Assembly: GCA_016932215.1 (NCBI GenBank)
Contig: JAFGDH010000015.1
Span: forward strand, 1 to 38,319
Direction: 5' to 3'
DNA from: Candidatus Aenigmatarchaeota archaeon
Lineage (GTDB): Archaea > Aenigmatarchaeota > Aenigmatarchaeia > QMZP01 > QMZT01
Length of the DNA stretch: 38,319 bases
The position numbers were made by a program, and so were the translations under genes. Of the stretch, positions 26,154 to 34,273 are shown in pieces. The first letter of the stretch is position 1. Every line of letters starts with the position of its first letter. The notes beneath the pieces are model-generated. The model did no database searches. It saw only the letters and a list, made by a program, of their open reading frames with translations, and was not told where the DNA came from.

Positions 26154-26756
26154 TCATTTAGCCTTTTTCCTGTGCATTCCGGTCAGTGCGTGCTCTATCA
26201 AATGCTGCTTCTTGATGGGCATATGGATGTGTCGCATGTCCTTTATGTCCTCTATGGAATAGAATGCGTCCGGGTCGAACTCCTTTATTATGTTCAGCAC
26301 GCTCCTCATCTTCTTCCTCTTCACTACCGCGAATACCATCCCGACTTCGTCCCTCTTCCCCTTTGCCCTTATTGTTGTCGTCTCGAAGCTGGACGACTCC
26401 ATGTTCTCGATGAGCTCCGTGGGTTCCTTCTTGGTCACCACTATCATGCTGAGATATCCCATTGCGATCTTGCTTTCAATTATTATGCCTAAGAACGTGC
26501 CCGTGGCGAAGCCGCCGGCGTACGCCAGATAATTGAATATGTTGGTGAGGTTGGCCATGATCTGGCTTATCGCCATAAGCCATATCAGTATCTCGAAAAA
26601 ACCTATCATGGGGGCGACGTATTTCATCCCCTTCGATATGAATATTATCCTTATGGTCCCAAGGGAGACGTCCAGTACCCTGGCCAGAAAAATCAGCAGT
26701 GGTATAACGACCATCCCGAAGAATCCCGGGCCAAAAATCGAAAGAAAAGCATCCAT
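26154..26756 (-). CDS. DUF2179/UPF0316 membrane protein
   Basis: The 200-residue protein has three membrane helices (FGMVVIPLLIFLARVLDVSL, MKYVAPMIGFFEILIWLMAI, YLAYAGGFATGTFLGIIIES), with the LARVLDVSLGTIRIIFISKG segment typical of the UPF0316 family. A cytosolic DUF2179-type domain follows (SFETTTIRAKGKRDEVGMVF to IIKEFDPDAFYSIEDIKD). DUF2179 domains are thought to bind small ligands; the function is unknown. It converges with the permease gene, with stop codons 2 nt apart. Confidence 0.85.
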   Translation of the reverse strand: MDAFLSIFGPGFFGMVVIPLLIFLARVLDVSLGTIRIIFISKGMKYVAPMIGFFEILIWLMAISQIMANLTNIFNYLAYAGGFATGTFLGIIIESKIAMGYLSMIVVTKKEPTELIENMESSSFETTTIRAKGKRDEVGMVFAVVKRKKMRSVLNIIKEFDPDAFYSIEDIKDMRHIHMPIKKQHLIEHALTGMHRKKAK

Positions 26757-26815
26757 CCCAACACCACCATTATACCATGTATTAATTCTAATATAAAGCC
26801 GACCAAATATTTATA

Positions 26816-27853
26816 ATGAACTCCAAAGGCATCCAGGGATTCCTCGTAGTGTTGCTGTTTGCTCTTGGAATCTTTTTCAACGCGACAACCGCGGGATTCG
26901 TTTTCTGGTTCCTTTCAGGTCTGATAGTCCTTGTTAACGGGGCGGACTATCTGGTTAACGGCGCGTCGAATCTGGCATCCAACCTTCGAGTCCCGCCTCT
27001 GATCATCGGCCTGACCATCGTCGCTTTCGGCACTTCGCTTTCGGAGCTTGCGGTCAGCGCCATCGCTTCATTTTACGGAAACGTGGGGATATCTGTTGGG
27101 AACGTCGTGGGAAGCAACATACTTAACATAGGGCTAGTCCTCGGCATAACCGCGATAATCTACCCCCTGAAAGTCCAAAACTCTACGGTGAAGAAGGAAA
27201 CGCCGTTCATGATATTGTCTGGTGTTATAATGATAATCCTCTGCCTCAATTTCCTGGATTTCACGCCTGGGCTTTTCGTTATAGGGAGGATAGACGGATT
27301 AATGATGTTCGCGATATTCATAGGATTCATCTATTATCTGATCAAGACAACGAAAAGAAAAAAGGATTTCCCCATCCATTTACCCAGGAAGCACGAAAAA
27401 ACCTGGAGGCTAATTCTCCTGATAATATTCGGGCTGGCAGGCATCCTCATCGGGGCGCAGCTGCTGATACAGAGCTCTGTCGGTATCGCGAGGATTTACG
27501 GAATCAGCGAACTGATAATTGGCCTGACCATCGTCGCTCTCGGAACATCGCTTCCGGAACTGGCCACCAATATCTCTGCCGCCCTCAAGAAGCAGCATGA
27601 CATCGCGGTTGGAAACATCGTCGGATCTAACATTTCGAATACGCTGCTTGTCCTCGGCGTCGCCGCCATGATAAGACCGATACCCGTCGACCTCTCGTTC
27701 ATGACGCTCGACATCACGGTGATGATGGTAATATCACTCATTCTCATGCTGTTCATATTCACCAAAAGGGAACTCAGCAGGACCGAGGGGATCGCGCTGG
27801 TCCTGTTCTATGCGATATACGCGAGCTATCTCATGTTTTCGGTTATGGTTTAA
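26816..27853 (+). CDS. Cation/Ca2+ exchanger (CaCA family)
   Basis: The 345-residue membrane protein has the two alpha-repeats of CaCA antiporters: LTIVAFGTSLSELAVSAIAS with SVGNVVGSNILNIGLVLGI, and LTIVALGTSLPELATNISAA with AVGNIVGSNISNTLLVLGV. The paired GTS-x-(S/P)E and GN-x-VGSN motifs carry the ion-binding Glu, Ser and Asn residues. About ten helices are expected, split by a basic loop (KTTKRKKDFPIHLPRKHEK). It probably extrudes Ca2+ in exchange for Na+ or H+. A TATA-like CTAATATAAA lies about 25 nt before the ATG. Confidence 0.93.
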   Translation: MNSKGIQGFLVVLLFALGIFFNATTAGFVFWFLSGLIVLVNGADYLVNGASNLASNLRVPPLIIGLTIVAFGTSLSELAVSAIASFYGNVGISVGNVVGSNILNIGLVLGITAIIYPLKVQNSTVKKETPFMILSGVIMIILCLNFLDFTPGLFVIGRIDGLMMFAIFIGFIYYLIKTTKRKKDFPIHLPRKHEKTWRLILLIIFGLAGILIGAQLLIQSSVGIARIYGISELIIGLTIVALGTSLPELATNISAALKKQHDIAVGNIVGSNISNTLLVLGVAAMIRPIPVDLSFMTLDITVMMVISLILMLFIFTKRELSRTEGIALVLFYAIYASYLMFSVMV

Positions 27854-29115
27854 TCTCCGTATCTCTTGGAACTTGAATAAGTCGTTTCTGTCACGTACTG
27901 GCTCTTGGACGAATAGATGTCGTCATCTTTGTCCACGTTTATCTCCGTCATTCTGATCTCCTCGAAATCCTCGGTTATCACGCTTTCTATCTTTCCGGTG
28001 AAACTGTAATTTACCCTCAGAATATGAAGGGCCTGGTTTTTTGTGGAAGTGACGAACCTCCATACTTCCTCCCCGGTTTTCCAGTACAACGCATACAAGT
28101 AGCAATCCCATCCGCCGAATATGACCTTTCCTTCGAAAAAAACAGCCGTGGACCAGATCGTTCCGCCCGTCTGGAATGACCATATCTCCTTCCCCGTTTC
28201 CGCATCTAATGCATAGAAATTCTTGTCTATCGATCCGAAGTAGATGATCCCTTCGTGGATCAGCGGTTTGAAATCCTCCAGAATATCCTTTGTGCGAAAT
28301 CTCCATACCTCCTTCCCTTCGAGAGAAATACAATAGAAATTCCTGTCCCATGATCCGAAATATATTCGGTCACCATGAACTAACGGAGTGACCCCGGTCC
28401 CCTTCCCCATCCTGAACTTCCAGACATCCTTGCCCGTTTTTGCGTCCAGCGCGTAAAGGTAACCATCCCAGTTGGTGAAATACATTATTCCCTTCCGGAT
28501 GGGCTGCTGGTGATAGTTGAACATTGACCCGCCCGTTTTGTATCTCCATATCTCCTTCCCGGTCTTCGCTTCCAACGCATATACATAACCGTCAAATGAT
28601 CCGATGTAAACATTCATTCCGTCATACGTCGGCGTGCACCCCACGCGGTCTCCAGTTTTGAATCTCCATATTTCTTCCCCGCTTTTCTTGTCAACACCGT
28701 ATATGAACCCGTCCCACGACCCGAATATCACGAGGTCATCGCAAACGGTCGGTGTCCCAGTCACTCGTTTTCCGGTCTTGAATTTCCATATCAATTTACC
28801 GTCATTTTCACCGACCGCGTACATGTAACCATCGAAAAAACCCGAATACACGATACCATCATCAATTATAGGATAAGACGTGTCGTTAACGTCTCCCGCC
28901 CGGAATCGCCATATCTCCTTTCCCGTTCTCGCGTCCACGCAGTAAAGATGGTAATCAGCACATCCAAAAAACAGCTTCCCGTTGTGAAGGGTTACGCCTG
29001 CGGATATACTTCCGCCGAATTCGACCGCCCAGTCGTCCTTTTTGTTGAACCCGAATTCCGTCTCTTCCACCACGAAGTCGGCCATTTCCGTTTCGAACCC
29101 GGGCTTTATGATCAT
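27850..29115 (-). CDS. PQQ-type beta-propeller repeat protein
   Basis: The 421-residue protein is built from about eight repeats of some 40 residues with the pattern YALDAKTGKEIWRFKTG...VYIGSFDGY, the tryptophan-docking PQQ/quinoprotein-type blade. There is no signal peptide, so unlike BamB or quinoprotein dehydrogenases it appears cytosolic. No catalytic residues of an alcohol dehydrogenase are obvious, so a scaffold role is more likely. The C-terminal 60 residues are acidic, then Ser/Tyr-rich (SQYVTETTYSSSKRYGD). The stop overlaps the convergent exchanger stop by 4 nt. Confidence 0.85.
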   Translation of the reverse strand: MIIKPGFETEMADFVVEETEFGFNKKDDWAVEFGGSISAGVTLHNGKLFFGCADYHLYCVDARTGKEIWRFRAGDVNDTSYPIIDDGIVYSGFFDGYMYAVGENDGKLIWKFKTGKRVTGTPTVCDDLVIFGSWDGFIYGVDKKSGEEIWRFKTGDRVGCTPTYDGMNVYIGSFDGYVYALEAKTGKEIWRYKTGGSMFNYHQQPIRKGIMYFTNWDGYLYALDAKTGKDVWKFRMGKGTGVTPLVHGDRIYFGSWDRNFYCISLEGKEVWRFRTKDILEDFKPLIHEGIIYFGSIDKNFYALDAETGKEIWSFQTGGTIWSTAVFFEGKVIFGGWDCYLYALYWKTGEEVWRFVTSTKNQALHILRVNYSFTGKIESVITEDFEEIRMTEINVDKDDDIYSSKSQYVTETTYSSSKRYGD

Positions 29116-29232
29116 GTTTAGAAATTGGATGTGTATTTTTTATTTAAAATAAGGTTTAGCGTTAATATTTTTGTTTTCCCTTGTAGGTCGCTTCGCTAAA
29201 ACAAAATAAAAACGCTTTACAAAAATATAATC

Positions 29233-29874
29233 ATGATTCAACAAAAATCCCAAGAAATGACTCCCGAAAAAGCTGAAATTATTGGATTGTTGTGTGCTGA
29301 AGGAACACATTACAAATATATTGCGAAATATTGGGGGTGGTCAAGAGACCCGAATAAAAAAAGATATAGAGAGCAGTTAACTGAAGGTATACATTTTGCT
29401 AATATGGATGTCAAACTTTTGGAAAGATTTCGATATTTAATGAATAAATCTTACAATTATTCTCCTCGTATTACAGGTACATCGTATAATCTGAAAATTC
29501 AGATAAAAAAGAAATCCGTTGTCAATGATATATTATCGCATACCGAAATTGGTTCATTGAAATGGACTGTTCCGGAATCGATCGCGAATTCAAACGAAAA
29601 AATTATGGCAGCTTTTATCAGAGGGCTTTATGAAGGAGATGGGACAAAACCGATGAAAGTCTCAAAAAATGTTCATTTCCTTTATTTCAACATGAAAAAT
29701 TATCCCTCGTTGAAGCTTGTTGAAAAAATGTTGAATAGGATGGGAATAAAGACAAGATTCTGGAAAAATAACACGGAAAACATGTATAAATTGGTAGTTT
29801 ATGGAATTGCCGACATAAACAAGTTTAAAAAATTTATTAACCCAAGAATCAAAAGAATTGAAATTGCGGAGTGA
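29233..29874 (+). CDS. LAGLIDADG homing endonuclease
   Basis: The 213-residue protein has two LAGLIDADG motifs: KAEIIGLLCAEGTHYKY at about residues 13-29 and IMAAFIRGLYEGDGTK at about 134-149, with acidic residues at the catalytic positions. It is thus a single-chain, two-motif enzyme of the kind found with archaeal introns. Codon use is much more AT-rich than in neighbours, a sign of transfer. It is not inside an intron: its stop is 4 nt before the tRNA-Cys gene, which has two introns. It may act on, or have come with, those introns or the rRNA introns. It has a TATA-like AAAATATAAT about 10 nt before the ATG. Confidence 0.88.
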   Translation: MIQQKSQEMTPEKAEIIGLLCAEGTHYKYIAKYWGWSRDPNKKRYREQLTEGIHFANMDVKLLERFRYLMNKSYNYSPRITGTSYNLKIQIKKKSVVNDILSHTEIGSLKWTVPESIANSNEKIMAAFIRGLYEGDGTKPMKVSKNVHFLYFNMKNYPSLKLVEKMLNRMGIKTRFWKNNTENMYKLVVYGIADINKFKKFINPRIKRIEIAE

Positions 29875-29886
29875 GGTTGCGGAGGT

Positions 29887-29921
29887 AGCATATCAGTAAG
29901 AAATCTCTGGTACGCCTCCAA
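29887..29921 (+). other. tRNA-Cys intron 1 (35 nt, probably between positions 8 and 9)
   Basis: The best model has a central helix GGAG (29881-29884)/CTCC (29916-29919), bulges GT|A and AA|A, and an intron stem GC-A-TATCAG/CTGGTA-C-GC. The exon helix is weak, so this is a relaxed BHB that uses part of the acceptor strand. Splicing here yields a D-arm of correct length. An alternative is a D-loop insertion using GCAT/ATGT as the D-stem, but I find no BHB for it. Confidence 0.6.
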
Positions 29922-29949
29922 AACAAAACGGCCATGTGGCCGGCTGCAG

Positions 29950-30075
29950 CGACGGAGTCGCTGTTTTCGATACTCGCACATTAAGTGCGAGGGACAAAAA
30001 CGGTATGGAGAGACAATTTTGTCAATGATCTGATAGCATGAAACGGGTGTAACCCGTTTCCTTCGAATCGCAGAT
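29950..30075 (+). other. tRNA-Cys intron 2 (126 nt, canonical 37/38 site)
   Basis: The central helix is CTGC (29944-29947)/GCAG (30070-30073), the bulges are AG|C and AT|A, and the exon helix is the anticodon stem GCCGG/CCGGC: a complete BHB. The intron has no open frame but several perfect hairpins: CAGCGAC/GTCGCTG (29947-29963, overlapping the splice site), CTCGCAC/GTGCGAG (29973-29991), GACAA/TTGTC (30012-30023) and GAAACGGGT/ACCCGTTTC (30040-30060). Confidence 0.85.
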
Positions 30076-30187
30076 ACCGGCATAAGTGGGTTCAACTCCC
30101 ACCCTCCGCTTAAAACAGCGAAAAGACACGGATAAACCGTGTCAAAACACAATTTCTATTTAATCAAAATAAGAGATAATATAAATT

Positions 30188-30523
30188 ATGCTTGGGGTTG
30201 TTCTCGCTCTTCTTGCCGCCGGGTGCTACGGGATTTCCGCATCCGTACAGAAGCGTTCCATGGGTCATTTCGATAAGTTCGATGTCAGTAAAATGCTCCG
30301 GCAAAAAATCTGGCTTTTCTCGATCCTGATCGGTGCTGTAGGAGTGATTCTTTACCTGGTCTCGCTTGCCATGGAGGATCTCACCACGGTCCAGCCCCTG
30401 CTTTCGGTTTCCCTGATCATACCGATAGTGGCTGGGGTAGGTATTTTCAGGGAAAAGCACGGGAGGTTGGAATGGATCGCGATATTCTTGGTTTTATGCG
30501 GCATCGTCCTAGTCTCAATCTAG
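30188..30523 (+). CDS. DMT-superfamily transporter, N-terminal half
   Basis: The 111-residue protein has four membrane helices (LGVVLALLAAGCYGISASVQ; IWLFSILIGAVGVILYLVSL; VQPLLSVSLIIPIVAGVGIF; LEWIAIFLVLCGIVLVSI). The pattern is that of one DMT/EamA repeat, with the motif AGCYGISASVQKRSM similar to NIPA-like members. Its stop TAG shares one base with the GTG that starts the second half. The two halves appear to be separate, coupled genes that make a heterodimer. A TATA-like TATTTAATC lies about 28 nt before the ATG. Confidence 0.8.
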   Translation: MLGVVLALLAAGCYGISASVQKRSMGHFDKFDVSKMLRQKIWLFSILIGAVGVILYLVSLAMEDLTTVQPLLSVSLIIPIVAGVGIFREKHGRLEWIAIFLVLCGIVLVSI

Positions 30524-30867
30524 TGAACGGTTTCGAGGGAGCGATAGGGGGAGTAATGGTAGGGTTCGCTTCCTTCCTGATAAAGACCGTCCTCACGGGT
30601 TTCACTTTCAGCATCCCCTCGGTTCTCGGCCTGATCATTAATTTCACGACATGGATATCCATCGTGATCGGGGGAATAGGTTTCCTTTTCTTCCAGAAGG
30701 CCCTCCATTCGAGGGACGTATCGATCGAGACCCCGATCATGGCAGGCTTCGGGATCATCGTCCCAGTGGTCATGGCCATCCTCTTTCTTGGAGAATCCAT
30801 TGCTCTCGTCAAGGCGGCAGGCATATCGATTGTTTTACTTGGGGTTTTCCTGCTGGCGAAGAAATAA
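30523..30867 (+). CDS. DMT-superfamily transporter, C-terminal half
   Basis: I take the GTG at 30523, overlapping the upstream stop, as start; an ATG at 30472 in the same frame lies inside the first gene. The 114-residue protein has four helices (AIGGVMVGFASFLIKTVLTG; LGLIINFTTWISIVIGGIGF; ETPIMAGFGIIVPVVMAILF; VKAAGISIVLLGVFLLAKK). The LFLGESIALVKAAGISIVLL block is typical of an EamA C-terminal repeat. Together with the first half it gives eight helices, fewer than the ten of fused DMT carriers. The substrate is not predictable. Confidence 0.78.
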   Translation: MNGFEGAIGGVMVGFASFLIKTVLTGFTFSIPSVLGLIINFTTWISIVIGGIGFLFFQKALHSRDVSIETPIMAGFGIIVPVVMAILFLGESIALVKAAGISIVLLGVFLLAKK

Positions 30868-30869
30868 TT

Positions 30870-32306
30870 TCAGTACGCCTTTGCAAAATAAACCAGGTGT
30901 TTGGATGGATGCTTACAGTGTACGCATTTCCCTCTTTTGTCGTCGCTTTCGATCAGTCGGACGGTCGCTGATGTGTTTTCCTTTATGGCTTCCTCGCACG
31001 ACTCCTCGCCGCACCAGTGGGCCTTAACGAATTTCTTTTCCTTGATGTGCTTCTTCAGTTCTTCATAGTCCTTGGCGGTGACCATGCTGGACTGGAGCCT
31101 TTCCTTCGCCTTCTCGAAAAGATTCAGCTGTATCTCTTCCATGAGCGACCTTACCTTGTTCACCATGAGCTTCCTTCTTATCGGCATCTTCTCGCCTGTA
31201 TCCCTTCTCACTCCCATGACCTGCTTGTTCTCGATGTCCCGGGGTCCTATCTCTATCCTTAACGGGACCCCTTTCATCTCCCACTCGTTGAACTTCCAGC
31301 CCGGGGAGCATTCGTCCCTCTCGTCCACTTCCACTGAAAAATCAGATAACTCTTTCTTCACTTTGTTCGCCTCGGCCAGGACGGTTTTCATGTTTTCCGT
31401 CTTGTAGATAGGAACTATGATCACCTGTACCGGTGCGATCCTCGGAGGAAGGATGAGACCCTTGTCGTCGCCGTGCGTCATGACAACAGACCCGATAAGG
31501 CGGGTGGAAATGCCCCACGACGTCTGCCATGCGTATTTCTCCTCTTTATCCTTGTCCCTGTACTTGATCTTGAAAACCTTGGCGAAATGCTGTCCTAAAT
31601 GATGAGAAGTCCCCATCTGCAGAGCCTTCCCGTCCGGCATGAATGCTTCCAGCGTGAGCGTGTACAGCGCTCCGGCGAAGGTCTCGCTCCTCGACTTCTT
31701 CCCCATCAGGACCGGTACTGCCAGCTGGGTCTCCATAAGTTCCCTGTACTGCTCCGCCCGGAGCTTCGCCTCGTCCGCGGCTTCCTTTTCTGATGCGTGG
31801 ACAGTATGGCCCTCCTGCCATAAGAATTCCCTGGTTCTTAAGAACAAACGGGTGGCCTTGCATTCCCATCTGACGATGTTGCACCACTGGTTCATCCGTA
31901 ACGGAAGGTCCCTCCACGAGCGGATCCATTTGGAATAAGCATCATAAATTATCGTCTCTGACGTGGGACGCAAAGCAAATCGCTCTTCACTGTCGTCCCT
32001 CTTCTCTATCCACGCGACCTCCGGGGTGAAACCTTCGAAATGTTCGGCTTCCCTCTGGAAGAAGGATTCCGGGATAAACAATGGAAAGTAAGCGTTCTGT
32101 ACGCCGGTTTCCTTGATCCTGGTATCGAACCACCTCACTATGTTTTCCCAGATACTGTAAGCGAACGGCTTGATTATCATGCATCCCCCGATAGGAGCGT
32201 ATTCGGCGAGGCCGGCCTTCTGTACCAGCTCGTTGTACCACTCCGAAAAATTCTCTTCCATGGTCACACCGAGCCCGACCAGTTCCTCCCTGCTTTTATT
32301 GGCCAT
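30870..32306 (-). CDS. proS: Prolyl-tRNA synthetase
   Basis: The start is the ATG giving MANKSREELVGLGVTMEENF; a TTG nine codons upstream is unlikely because the TATA-like TTATAATTA lies just before it. The 478-residue enzyme is the archaeal/eukaryotic-type class II ProRS: PIGGCMIIKPFAYSIWENIV, the proline-binding PTSETIIYDAYSKWI, motif 2 RLFLRTREFLWQEGHT, motif 3 region around GSVVMTHGDDKGLILPPRIA, then the anticodon-binding domain. The C-terminal extension has cysteine pairs (AHWCGEESC and KCVHCKHPS) and ends YFAKAY, as is usual in this type. It attaches proline to tRNA-Pro. Confidence 0.97.
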   Translation of the reverse strand: MANKSREELVGLGVTMEENFSEWYNELVQKAGLAEYAPIGGCMIIKPFAYSIWENIVRWFDTRIKETGVQNAYFPLFIPESFFQREAEHFEGFTPEVAWIEKRDDSEERFALRPTSETIIYDAYSKWIRSWRDLPLRMNQWCNIVRWECKATRLFLRTREFLWQEGHTVHASEKEAADEAKLRAEQYRELMETQLAVPVLMGKKSRSETFAGALYTLTLEAFMPDGKALQMGTSHHLGQHFAKVFKIKYRDKDKEEKYAWQTSWGISTRLIGSVVMTHGDDKGLILPPRIAPVQVIIVPIYKTENMKTVLAEANKVKKELSDFSVEVDERDECSPGWKFNEWEMKGVPLRIEIGPRDIENKQVMGVRRDTGEKMPIRRKLMVNKVRSLMEEIQLNLFEKAKERLQSSMVTAKDYEELKKHIKEKKFVKAHWCGEESCEEAIKENTSATVRLIESDDKRGKCVHCKHPSKHLVYFAKAY

Positions 32307-32545
32307 AATATCACGAAGGACATCTTGTATCAATAATTATAAGCTGTCGCGTATTAATTACAATATATTTTTTGTATAGAGGTTTAGTAAATAAAATTTT
32401 AAAAGGGCGATCTCCAGTTTTAGTTGCATGGCACAATCTGGATAACTCTGGAAAAGCCATGGTTTTTAAATCACATAATGAATTAATCATTAAGATGCTT
32501 AAACCCATGTTTGGGGTGTATAATTAGCTTATAAGGGGTGTGGAA

Positions 32546-33001
32546 ATGGATTTCAGATGGGCTGCTATACTAGGGGTTGTTCTGGCCGTTGTGGTCATAT
32601 CCGTTTCTTCTTTCGTTTGGATGTTTTCCGTTGCGCTGGTAAGTCCGGTGGCAATGGTTCTGGTGATAATACTTTCTCTCGCCTTCGGGTGGATATATTT
32701 CGGTAAGGACGAATCCAACGTGAAAACAGCGGTGGCGCTCGGGATACTCTGGATCATAATCGCGGTTATAATTGAAGCGATAGTGATGGTGGGCTTGTTA
32801 CAGCAATTCGACTACTTCATCGTGAACCCGTCCGTATACGCGGGATACCTTCTGATCATGGTTTTCACGGTGGCTGCGTTCTTCCTCAAAAAGAGGCTTT
32901 CCAAGGAATCGGCCGCCCAGGGAAAACCGACAGAAGAAGAAGCCACGAAGGAGATCGCGATGAGAGGGGACGTGCTGCTCGAGCCGAGCATAGCTTCATG
33001 A
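32546..33001 (+). CDS. Four-helix membrane protein, unknown
   Basis: The start at 32546 follows AAGGGGTG. The 151-residue protein has four membrane helices (WAAILGVVLAVVVISVSSFV; VALVSPVAMVLVIILSLAFG; AVALGILWIIIAVIIEAIVM; AGYLLIMVFTVAAFFLKKR) and an acidic cytoplasmic tail rich in Glu/Lys. No family is recognised. The 240 nt upstream (32307-32545) hold the proS promoter and an AT-rich stretch with another TATA-like GTTTTTAAAT but no convincing gene. A run of T (33050-33056) follows and may be a terminator. Confidence 0.65.
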   Translation: MDFRWAAILGVVLAVVVISVSSFVWMFSVALVSPVAMVLVIILSLAFGWIYFGKDESNVKTAVALGILWIIIAVIIEAIVMVGLLQQFDYFIVNPSVYAGYLLIMVFTVAAFFLKKRLSKESAAQGKPTEEEATKEIAMRGDVLLEPSIAS

Positions 33002-33060
33002 TAACGGGGATGATAAAAAAATAGATCAAAACCGTCACCCTCACCCCTTTTTTAAGAAAA

Positions 33061-33396
33061 TCATTGACCCTTTAGTTTATCGATGACTATCTGTTTGAAT
33101 CCCTCTTCGGTCTTTCCTTCAGTGACGAGATTAGACCAGTCTATTCTGATTTTTAACTGATAAGAACCGGATTTTTTAATCCTGAACTGACCGAAAGGGT
33201 AATTGTAATAATTAGAATAATCCATACCAGTACCTTGATCATACAAAAATTCTTTCCTTATACCTATGTAATCGCCCAGCATTTCCGCGACTTTCTGTAT
33301 GTCTACCTTGTCCATTTCTGGTATTTCTGGAGGTAGATAAAAACTCCACCTTATCGGTTCTTTCTTTTGATGTTGATGACGTCTGTGTTTTCTCAT
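33061..33396 (-). CDS. Hypothetical protein
   Basis: The 111-residue protein has a very basic N-terminus (MRKHRRHQHQKKEPIRW), a Pro-rich strand (FYLPPEIPEMDKVDIQKVAE), a Tyr-rich middle (GMDYSNYYNYPFGQF) and a C-terminal strand-helix end (YQLKIRIDWSNLVTEGKTEE). It is not recognised. It is AT-rich compared with the surface-protein genes and has its own TATA-like AAATTTATTTC about 20 nt before the ATG. It faces the metalloprotease gene divergently across a 122-nt AT-rich spacer. Confidence 0.6.
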   Translation of the reverse strand: MRKHRRHQHQKKEPIRWSFYLPPEIPEMDKVDIQKVAEMLGDYIGIRKEFLYDQGTGMDYSNYYNYPFGQFRIKKSGSYQLKIRIDWSNLVTEGKTEEGFKQIVIDKLKGQ

Positions 33397-33518
33397 GATA
33401 TTAGAATCGAAATAAATTTTTTATGCGCTAAAACACCCTTTTTCTGCTTATTTGGTTAATTAATGTTATAATTAACTAGTAGTAACATTTATAAACCAAT
33501 AAATCAACTATTAATAGT

Positions 33519-34235
33519 ATGAATTTCAACTTCCGGATAAACGACGATTATTTGGCAGCGGATACCATAAATAAGGTAGCAAGAGATCGTTTTTCCAGTT
33601 ATGAGAATGCACATGATCTGAGAAAACTTGCTCAATACGCAGAGGAAACCCAAAGCTCTACATATGGAAAACTGATTGGTTTGGAGTATCCGTGCGAAGT
33701 AATCCTTAAACCTGAAAATTTATCGGATATTCTGAATAATTTGGAAAAAATTAAAAAAAGCAGCGAGTTCTCAACCATTAGAGATCAGGTGAGCAGGTAT
33801 ATCGATTTCCTGGTTGATCAGTGGAAGAGAAACGGGGAAATGGCAACGGATACCGTCCGTGAACTGACCGGTTTGCCGATGAATGACGAATATACGGTTT
33901 TCGTCACGCATCCGAATCTTTGCAACGGTATCTATTTAGGCGATAAGAAGATCGCATGGGGACATGCAGAGGACTGGCCTAATTATTCTACCGTGTATTT
34001 GACGCACGAGGCTTTGCACGATACTATCGGATGGGACGATCCTGACCATTCCATCATCCAGTTGATAGCTGACAATGAGCTGAGGGTGAGGATGAACGGG
34101 GGTGAATATCCGCCGCTCCTTGGACACCCCGGATTGGTCCCCATGATGGAAAAGATGCTTCCCGCCTGGAATGATAATCTAAAATCGCCGGATTTTGAAA
34201 AATTCAGGGAAAGAGCCGCAGAATTGGTTAAATAG
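33519..34235 (+). CDS. Putative zinc metalloprotease (HExxH)
   Basis: The 238-residue soluble protein contains YLTHEALHDTIG, an HExxH motif at about residues 167-171, followed about 20 residues later by QLIADNELRVRMNGGE, where a third ligand Glu is plausible, as in gluzincins. The N-terminal 120 residues are helical and charged (YSRYIDFLVDQWKRNGEMA region). No signal peptide is present. A TATA-like ACATTTATAAACC lies about 28 nt before the ATG, so the message is probably leaderless. The gene is AT-rich. The fold and substrate are unknown; the peptidase call rests on the motif alone. Confidence 0.6.
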   Translation: MNFNFRINDDYLAADTINKVARDRFSSYENAHDLRKLAQYAEETQSSTYGKLIGLEYPCEVILKPENLSDILNNLEKIKKSSEFSTIRDQVSRYIDFLVDQWKRNGEMATDTVRELTGLPMNDEYTVFVTHPNLCNGIYLGDKKIAWGHAEDWPNYSTVYLTHEALHDTIGWDDPDHSIIQLIADNELRVRMNGGEYPPLLGHPGLVPMMEKMLPAWNDNLKSPDFEKFRERAAELVK

Positions 34236-34273
34236 AGTAAGATACAATCAGAAAAAACCTTTAAAAAGACATA

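Larger units (their letters stand above)
29879..30110 (+). tRNA. tRNA-Cys(GCA) with two introns
   Basis: The acceptor strands GCGGAGG (29879-29885) and CCTCCGC (30103-30109) pair perfectly and the discriminator is T, the tRNA-Cys hallmark. The T-arm is GTGGG-TTCAACT-CCCAC. The anticodon arm, after splicing, is GCCGG-CTGCAGA-CCGGC, anticodon GCA. Removing introns at 29887-29921 and 29950-30075 leaves a tRNA of about 71 nt with D-loop AACGGCC (G18G19 present) and a 4-nt variable loop. No CCA is encoded. A TATA-like TTTAAAAAATTTATT lies inside the end of the homing endonuclease gene (29823-29837), or the two are co-transcribed. Confidence 0.88.

Noticed and set aside
29892-29933. tRNA-Cys intron 1 as a D-loop insertion using GCAT/ATGT as D-stem
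   Set aside because: No central helix could be found for that placement, and the remaining D-loop would be too long; the 8/9 model gives both a BHB and a normal D-arm.
30472-30523. Frameshifted single DMT gene
   Set aside because: The second half has its own GTG overlapping the stop, and both halves are complete four-helix units.
32371-32520. Short open frames or a small RNA between proS and the four-helix membrane protein
   Set aside because: The only plus-strand frame is about 22 codons and the minus-strand frame overlaps promoter-like sequence; neither has supporting signals.
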